Assembly: GCA_934255105.1 (NCBI GenBank)
Contig: CAKQNH010000432.1
Span: 1 to 5,089, forward strand
Direction of reading: 5' to 3'
DNA: 5,089 nucleotides
Origin: an uncultured Pirellulaceae bacterium
GTDB lineage: Bacteria > Planctomycetota > Planctomycetia > Pirellulales > Pirellulaceae
The notes under the pieces are model-generated. The model was not told where the DNA came from. It did not search any database and saw only the letters and a list, made by a program, of their open reading frames with translations. A program made the position numbers and the translations under genes. Shown piece by piece: positions 1 through 5,089 of this stretch (positions are counted from its first letter, which is position 1; each line of letters starts with the position of its first letter).

Positions 1-403
1 ATCGTGAGAGCTTCGATGTCTACGGGACCAAACGCAGCTTTGAATGGACGCTGATCGAGAATGAACCGCATGTGATTCATACGGCTAAGAAACCCGAGCC
101 CGAAATTCCTGAAAAGGTGGAAGTTCCCGATTTCGCGCACCTGCTCCCGGCCGAGATCCAACGCTTCACCCTGCCGCAGGAAATTCACGACGCCCAGCAT
201 CTGTCGTTTGTGCAGGGGGGTGGACACGGTGGCTCGCACCCGCACCTGGTCAACGAATTCGTCAATGCGTTACTCGAGGATCGCGATCCTCGACCCAACG
301 CCGTAACCAGCGCCAACTGGACGTGCGTCGGCATCTGTGCCCATCAATCGGCTATGCGTGGAGGTGAGATCGTGCGTTTGCCCGCTTTCACTCTGGACAA
401 ATC

Positions 404-407
<4 letters not shown>
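1..407 (+). CDS. Gfo/Idh/MocA-family oxidoreductase, C-terminal part (5' end outside window)
   Basis: The reading frame is open from position 3, with no stop before the TGA at 405-407, giving 134 residues that continue from a gene beginning left of the window. The GTG at 72 lies inside this frame and is not a real start. The sequence begins RESFDVYGTKRSFEW, which reads as the C-terminal beta-sheet domain, and later has HLSFVQGGGHGGSHPHLV, a NALLEDRDPRPNA segment and NWTCVGICAHQSAMRGGEIV. This GHGGSHPHLV...NW...G..AH.SA..GG pattern is typical of the C-terminal substrate-binding domain of planctomycete NAD(P)-dependent sugar or inositol dehydrogenase homologues. The N-terminal Rossmann domain would be upstream. 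The substrate cannot be told from this part. Its stop overlaps the start of the helicase gene by four bases, suggesting translational coupling. Family assignment is confident; the physiological role is unknown. Confidence 0.88.
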
Positions 408-1992
<1,585 letters not shown>

Positions 1993-2008
<16 letters not shown>

Positions 2009-2051
2009 CACTTCGGTACAATGCACTTCAGTGCAATGAAGCCGGTACAGT
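1993..2051 (+). repeat. 15-bp tandem repeat array spanning the recQ stop codon
   Basis: Three near-identical 15-mers lie head to tail: CACTTCAGTACAATG (1993-2007), then one extra A, CACTTCGGTACAATG (2009-2023) and CACTTCAGTGCAATG (2024-2038). Copies 2 and 3 each differ from copy 1 at one position. A decayed fourth copy can be seen as CCGGTACAGT (2042-2051), keeping the 14-16 base period. The recQ stop TGA (2006-2008) is formed by the end of copy 1 plus the extra A, so the last helicase residues are encoded by the repeat. Each unit holds a TACAAT-like hexamer close to a -10 box, so the array could act as a regulatory region for the next gene. It could equally be simple repeat expansion. It has no spacers, so it is not CRISPR. 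Confidence 0.85.
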
Positions 2052-2088
2052 TTAATTTATCGTCTTCGACGGGAATGAAGCTAGAGCA

Positions 2089-3306
2089 GTGTTGACGCGA
2101 CAGGAAGCGATTGTGGTTTACGATGACGCCACTGGGCGAGCCGTTCCAGATCGCTTGACTCGTTCGAAACATGGCGACTATGTGGGCTACGCACAAAAGT
2201 TCTTAAACATTTACACCGCTGGTGTTGGTCGCACACGTCGTGAGCTACACCGACAGATTGAATCGGCCTTGGCCGCGCACGAGGACTGCCCCAGGCGACG
2301 CATTGCAGCCTTTCAGAAACTGCTGGACGAACGTGCGCAGTTTGCCAGCGATCCAGGACGCAAAGCGGCCAAACTGCGACAACAAGTCTTCCTGCTAGCT
2401 GCCAAGAGCCACCCGCTGGTCTCGCGCGTCGAAGGGGTGTATTGCAATTTGGAAAGCGATGTCAAGCAAAGCATCGCTGCAGAATTGAACTTGTCTTGGG
2501 AGCAGATCGATGCGCGGTTGTTCGCGGATGTGATTGAATTCCAACGACTGGAAACTTTTGAGGGTTACGAATCGCCTCAAGCGCTATTGGCTCGCTACAA
2601 CGTGGCACAGACTCAAGCGGCCATGTACGGGGCCGAACAATTAGTCGTTTGGTCGCTGCAGGATCACAAGTCGATTCTGCGGTACGCCAAGCTCGCGCGA
2701 CTGATGCACTCCATCCGCCGCGAGCCGAACGGCAGCTACTGTTTTCGCTTTGATGGGCCGGCCAGCGTGCTCAGACGATCGACGCGCTACGGCGTAGCCA
2801 TGGCGCGCTTTCTGCCTGGACTGCTGGCCTGCGATCACTGGCACGCTACGGCCAAGATCGTCAATCGTTGGGGCCGACGCTACCGTCTAGATCTTTCCTG
2901 TCGCGACGGATTGCAGAGCACCGCCCGCGAGATCGCCGAGTTCGATAGCGCGTTGGAAGCCGATTTTGCGACGGCCTGGGCGCAGGCAGATTGCGGCGGT
3001 TGGAGGCTGGAACACGAAAGCGAGATCCTGCACGCGGGTCAGACGGTCTTCACGCCGGACTTCACCTTGGTCGCCGATGACGGACGCCGCGTGCTGCTCG
3101 AAATCATCGGCTACTGGACGCCCGAATATCTCCAGTACAAAACTCAGCAGTTGGAGAAATTCCGCCAGCACAATATTCTGTTGGCGGTCCCAGAGCAGAA
3201 TCAATCTGTCGTACCCAGCCACTGTGGCCAACCCATATTATTTAAACGCCAGCTCCGGCCCGCCGACGTGCTAGCCCGCTTGGAATCGCTCCCGGCACGA
3301 GAATAA
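2089..3306 (+). CDS. DUF790/Bax1-like nuclease family protein
   Basis: A 405-residue protein matching the DUF790 family (archaeal Bax1, the nuclease that binds XPB helicase). The N-terminal part has PDRLTR (20-25) and a Y..A...L..Y....G.TR.ELH pattern (31-54). The middle has YNVAQTQAAMYGAEQLVV (170-187) and FDGPASVLRRSTRYG (221-235) followed by MARFLPGL, hallmarks of the family. The C-terminal part looks like a PD-(D/E)xK-type nuclease core: E290 in a helix, FTPDFTL with D324 (321-327), LLEIIGYWTPEYL with E338 (336-348), K351, then a strand NILLAVPE (362-369). By analogy it would cut DNA together with a helicase. The length is near that of known members. Start: an in-frame TAA at 2053-2055 lies upstream and the first possible start is GTG 2089, followed directly by TTG 2092; GTG gives the family-like N-terminus MLT. 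There is no strong ribosome-binding site (only TAGAG, 2082-2086). It lies 80 bases after the recQ-like gene, and no XPB gene is in the window. Confidence 0.88.
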   Translation: MLTRQEAIVVYDDATGRAVPDRLTRSKHGDYVGYAQKFLNIYTAGVGRTRRELHRQIESALAAHEDCPRRRIAAFQKLLDERAQFASDPGRKAAKLRQQVFLLAAKSHPLVSRVEGVYCNLESDVKQSIAAELNLSWEQIDARLFADVIEFQRLETFEGYESPQALLARYNVAQTQAAMYGAEQLVVWSLQDHKSILRYAKLARLMHSIRREPNGSYCFRFDGPASVLRRSTRYGVAMARFLPGLLACDHWHATAKIVNRWGRRYRLDLSCRDGLQSTAREIAEFDSALEADFATAWAQADCGGWRLEHESEILHAGQTVFTPDFTLVADDGRRVLLEIIGYWTPEYLQYKTQQLEKFRQHNILLAVPEQNQSVVPSHCGQPILFKRQLRPADVLARLESLPARE

Positions 3307-3345
3307 CTGTCGTAAATCGGCTACCGAGGATGTTATACCCTGTAT

Positions 3346-3367
3346 GCTACAGAGTAGCGCTAAAGCG
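3346..3367. other. Two small adjacent hairpins after the Bax1-like gene
   Basis: GCTAC-AGA-GTAGC (3346-3358) is a perfect 5-bp stem with a 3-base loop. Overlapping its end, CGCT-AA-AGCG (3358-3367) is a second short stem. Neither is followed by a T-run, so this is not a standard intrinsic terminator. The location 40-60 bases after the stop codon would suit a transcript end, but stems this short arise easily by chance. Confidence 0.2.
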
Positions 3368-3396
3368 AATTGCTGGCCGTCAGTGGTGGGTTGGTT

Positions 3397-3402
3397 TACA
3401 AT
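3397..3402 (+). promoter_or_regulatory. Candidate -10 box (TACAAT) for the cytochrome gene
   Basis: TACAAT within GGTTTACAATGGGG matches the sigma70 -10 consensus at five of six positions and lies 59 bases upstream of the ATG at 3462. It would give a 5' leader of about 50 bases. No good -35 box is present at 16-18 bases upstream; TTGCTG at 3370-3375 is 21 bases away. The same TACAATG heptamer occurs twice in the tandem repeat upstream of the Bax1-like gene. This is tentative. Confidence 0.35.
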
Positions 3403-3461
3403 GGGGCGATAACTAAACATACACTGCCGCTAGATTCCCCGCCGCTGTTCGGTACTGCCCC

Positions 3462-5089
3462 ATGCGCTTTCTCATACTGCTCTGCTCGGCCGGACTATGG
3501 CTCCCCGCATCACTGATGGCAGGTGCTGATAGCGCGCAATCCATTGCCGATAGCGCTCTGCGGACGCAGGAATTGCAGGAACGAGTGCTGCCGCTCGTGC
3601 AGACGCACTGCTTGGATTGTCACAGCGGCGCAGAACCCGATGCGGGCGTTACGCTTGAGCGAGTTCGCGAGCCGCTGGACTTCCTCAAAGATCAATCGGT
3701 GTGGCGGAAGGTGGTGCAGAAGCTGCAGACCGAAGAGATGCCTCCGCCGGATTCCAGCGAGCTCGACGGCAACGACCGCCAGTTTTTGATAACCTGGGTT
3801 ACATCTACGCTCGAAGAGGTCGACTGTGGCCAAGCGGACAACCCAGGACAAGTCACGCTGCGGCGGCTCAACGCTGCCGAATACCGCAATACAATTCGGG
3901 ATTTGATGCTGGTGGACTATGAGCCTGCGGCTCACTTTCCAGCGGATGACGTGGGCTACGGCTTCGACAACATCGGCGACGTTTTAACGCTGCCGCCACT
4001 GCTGATGGAAAAATATCTGTTAGCTGCGGAGGAGATCAGCCGTCTAGCCATCGTCACTCCTCCACCCAACAAGCAGCACGAATTGCTGCTGTCGGGCGGC
4101 GATCTCCAGCACCGCAGCAGCGGTGGACGTGGTACCACCTTGGTATTGGCCTCCAACGGAGACGCTGTTCTAGAAGATCAGATACCCTGGCCGGGAACCT
4201 ATCAACTGACCATCACCGCCTCAGGAGATCAGGCGGGAGACGAACCGTGCAAGATGGCGTTGTTGGTCGACGGCAAATTGATCCGCATCATCCCCGTGCG
4301 GAATGCGCCCAATGCACCCCGCGAGATCCGCCTGCCACTGGCTCTCAAGGCGGGCAAGCGCAGTATCACTTTGCGATTCACCAATGATCATTATGTAGCC
4401 GCCCAGGGGAATCAGCCGGCGATCGACCGCAACCTGCATCTGCACTCGGTACATCTGGTCGGTATCCAACCCTCGACCGAGAAAGTCGACCTCAGCCAAG
4501 CGCCAGCCAGCCATCGCGCAATATTTTTTGAACTACCGCAATCGGAGAGCCAGCGACCAAAGGCGACGGAGGCGATACTGACTCGGTTGGCCAGTCGCGC
4601 ATTTCGCCGGCCTGTCAGCCCCGTGGATTTGCAGAGCCTGACCGAGCTGGCACTATCCGTGCAGGCCGAGGGAGAGTCATTCGAGGCGAGCATTCAAGTA
4701 GCGGTGCAAGCGATCCTAATATCTCCCAAGTTTTTATTCCGCGTCGAACCACCGCGAGCGGGAGTAGCTGCCAACCAAGTTCGCGATGTGGATGATTTCG
4801 AACTGGCAACGCGTCTGTCGTATTTTCTGTGGAGTTCGATGCCCGACGATGCACTGCTCAAACTGGCCTGGGAAAAACGGCTGCGCGAGCCGGGTGTGCT
4901 GCGTGAACAAATCGGACGTATGATTGCCGATCCCAAAGCCAATGCGCTGGTCGAGAACTTCGCCGGGCAGTGGTTGACTCTGCGCAGGTTGAATGACTTG
5001 AAACCCGACCCAACGCTCTTTCCTCTGTGGAATGAGAACATTCAGGCACTGGCCAACCGCGAAACGTTGACCTTCTTCGCTGGGGTTAT
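3462..5089 (+). CDS. Secreted planctomycete cytochrome c protein (DUF1587/DUF1595/DUF1592), 3' end outside window
   Basis: The frame is open from ATG 3462 to the window edge, 542 codons with no stop. An in-frame TAA at 3414-3416 rules out a start further upstream. Residues 1-20 form a signal peptide (MRFLILL, hydrophobic core, likely cleavage after SLMA). A c-type heme site CLDCH is at 50-54, and MPPP with M93 as possible axial ligand follows (planctomycete cytochrome domain, about 40-121). Next come a DUF1587-like segment with LRRLNAAEYRNTIRDL (133-148) and FPADDVGYGFDNIGD (159-173), then a beta-rich region (about 207-335) resembling the xylan-binding CBM60-type module, with PGTYQLTI, LLVDG and DRNL. 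DUF1595-like sequence follows (about 366-428, RLASRAFRRPV, ILISPKFLFRVE), then the start of DUF1592 (443 onward, ELATRLSYFLWSSMPDD, NFAGQWLTLRRL). Known members continue with DUF1588 and DUF1585, and often precede a DUF1552 gene. It acts outside the cytoplasm, probably in redox-linked polysaccharide breakdown, but no member's reaction is firmly known to me. No Shine-Dalgarno is visible. Confidence 0.93.
   Translation, partial: MRFLILLCSAGLWLPASLMAGADSAQSIADSALRTQELQERVLPLVQTHCLDCHSGAEPDAGVTLERVREPLDFLKDQSVWRKVVQKLQTEEMPPPDSSELDGNDRQFLITWVTSTLEEVDCGQADNPGQVTLRRLNAAEYRNTIRDLMLVDYEPAAHFPADDVGYGFDNIGDVLTLPPLLMEKYLLAAEEISRLAIVTPPPNKQHELLLSGGDLQHRSSGGRGTTLVLASNGDAVLEDQIPWPGTYQLTITASGDQAGDEPCKMALLVDGKLIRIIPVRNAPNAPREIRLPLALKAGKRSITLRFTNDHYVAAQGNQPAIDRNLHLHSVHLVGIQPSTEKVDLSQAPASHRAIFFELPQSESQRPKATEAILTRLASRAFRRPVSPVDLQSLTELALSVQAEGESFEASIQVAVQAILISPKFLFRVEPPRAGVAANQVRDVDDFELATRLSYFLWSSMPDDALLKLAWEKRLREPGVLREQIGRMIADPKANALVENFAGQWLTLRRLNDLKPDPTLFPLWNENIQALANRETLTFFAGV

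Noticed and set aside
3346..3367. Rho-independent terminator
   Set aside because: The stems are only 4-5 bp and no T-run follows, so it is listed only as a weak hairpin pair.
3510..3935. Antisense open frame of 141 residues
   Set aside because: It lies opposite the well-supported cytochrome gene, its translation resembles no family I know, and GC-rich coding DNA often leaves such open antisense frames.

Overview
The window most likely comes from a planctomycete (Pirellulales-like). The best evidence is the last gene, a secreted PSCyt/PSD-type cytochrome protein (DUF1587-DUF1595-DUF1592 architecture) that is a hallmark of that phylum. The first gene is a Gfo/Idh/MocA-family oxidoreductase of the secondary-metabolite/sugar-dehydrogenase kind that planctomycetes carry in many copies. 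GTG starts, no clear Shine-Dalgarno sequences and moderately high GC fit, but prove nothing alone.

Layout, all on the + strand: (1) 1-407, the last 134 codons of the oxidoreductase, open at the left edge. (2) 404-2008, a RecQ-family superfamily 2 DNA helicase of 534 residues. It starts with a GTG that overlaps the previous stop by four bases, carries an unusual Gly-Glu repeat insertion between helicase motifs I and Ia, and ends without the usual RecQ zinc-binding cysteines or HRDC domain. (3) 1993-2051, a short tandem array (three good copies and one degraded copy) that contains the helicase stop codon and fills half of the gap to the next gene. (4) 2089-3306, a DUF790/Bax1-like protein with a PD-(D/E)xK-type nuclease region. 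In archaea this family is the nuclease partner of the XPB helicase. (5) 3307-3461, an intergenic stretch with two small hairpins and a promoter-like TACAAT. (6) 3462-5089, the secreted multidomain cytochrome, which runs off the right edge after 542 codons.

The first three genes may be read as one unit: there is a 4-base overlap, then an 80-base gap. The cytochrome gene is probably separately transcribed. The most interesting idea here is functional. A RecQ-like helicase sits directly before a Bax1-like nuclease, a possible helicase-nuclease pair in DNA repair where the known pair is XPB-Bax1. The helicase gene also contains a sequence able to form a G-quadruplex, a structure many RecQ helicases unwind. 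Both ideas are inferences from gene order and sequence pattern.
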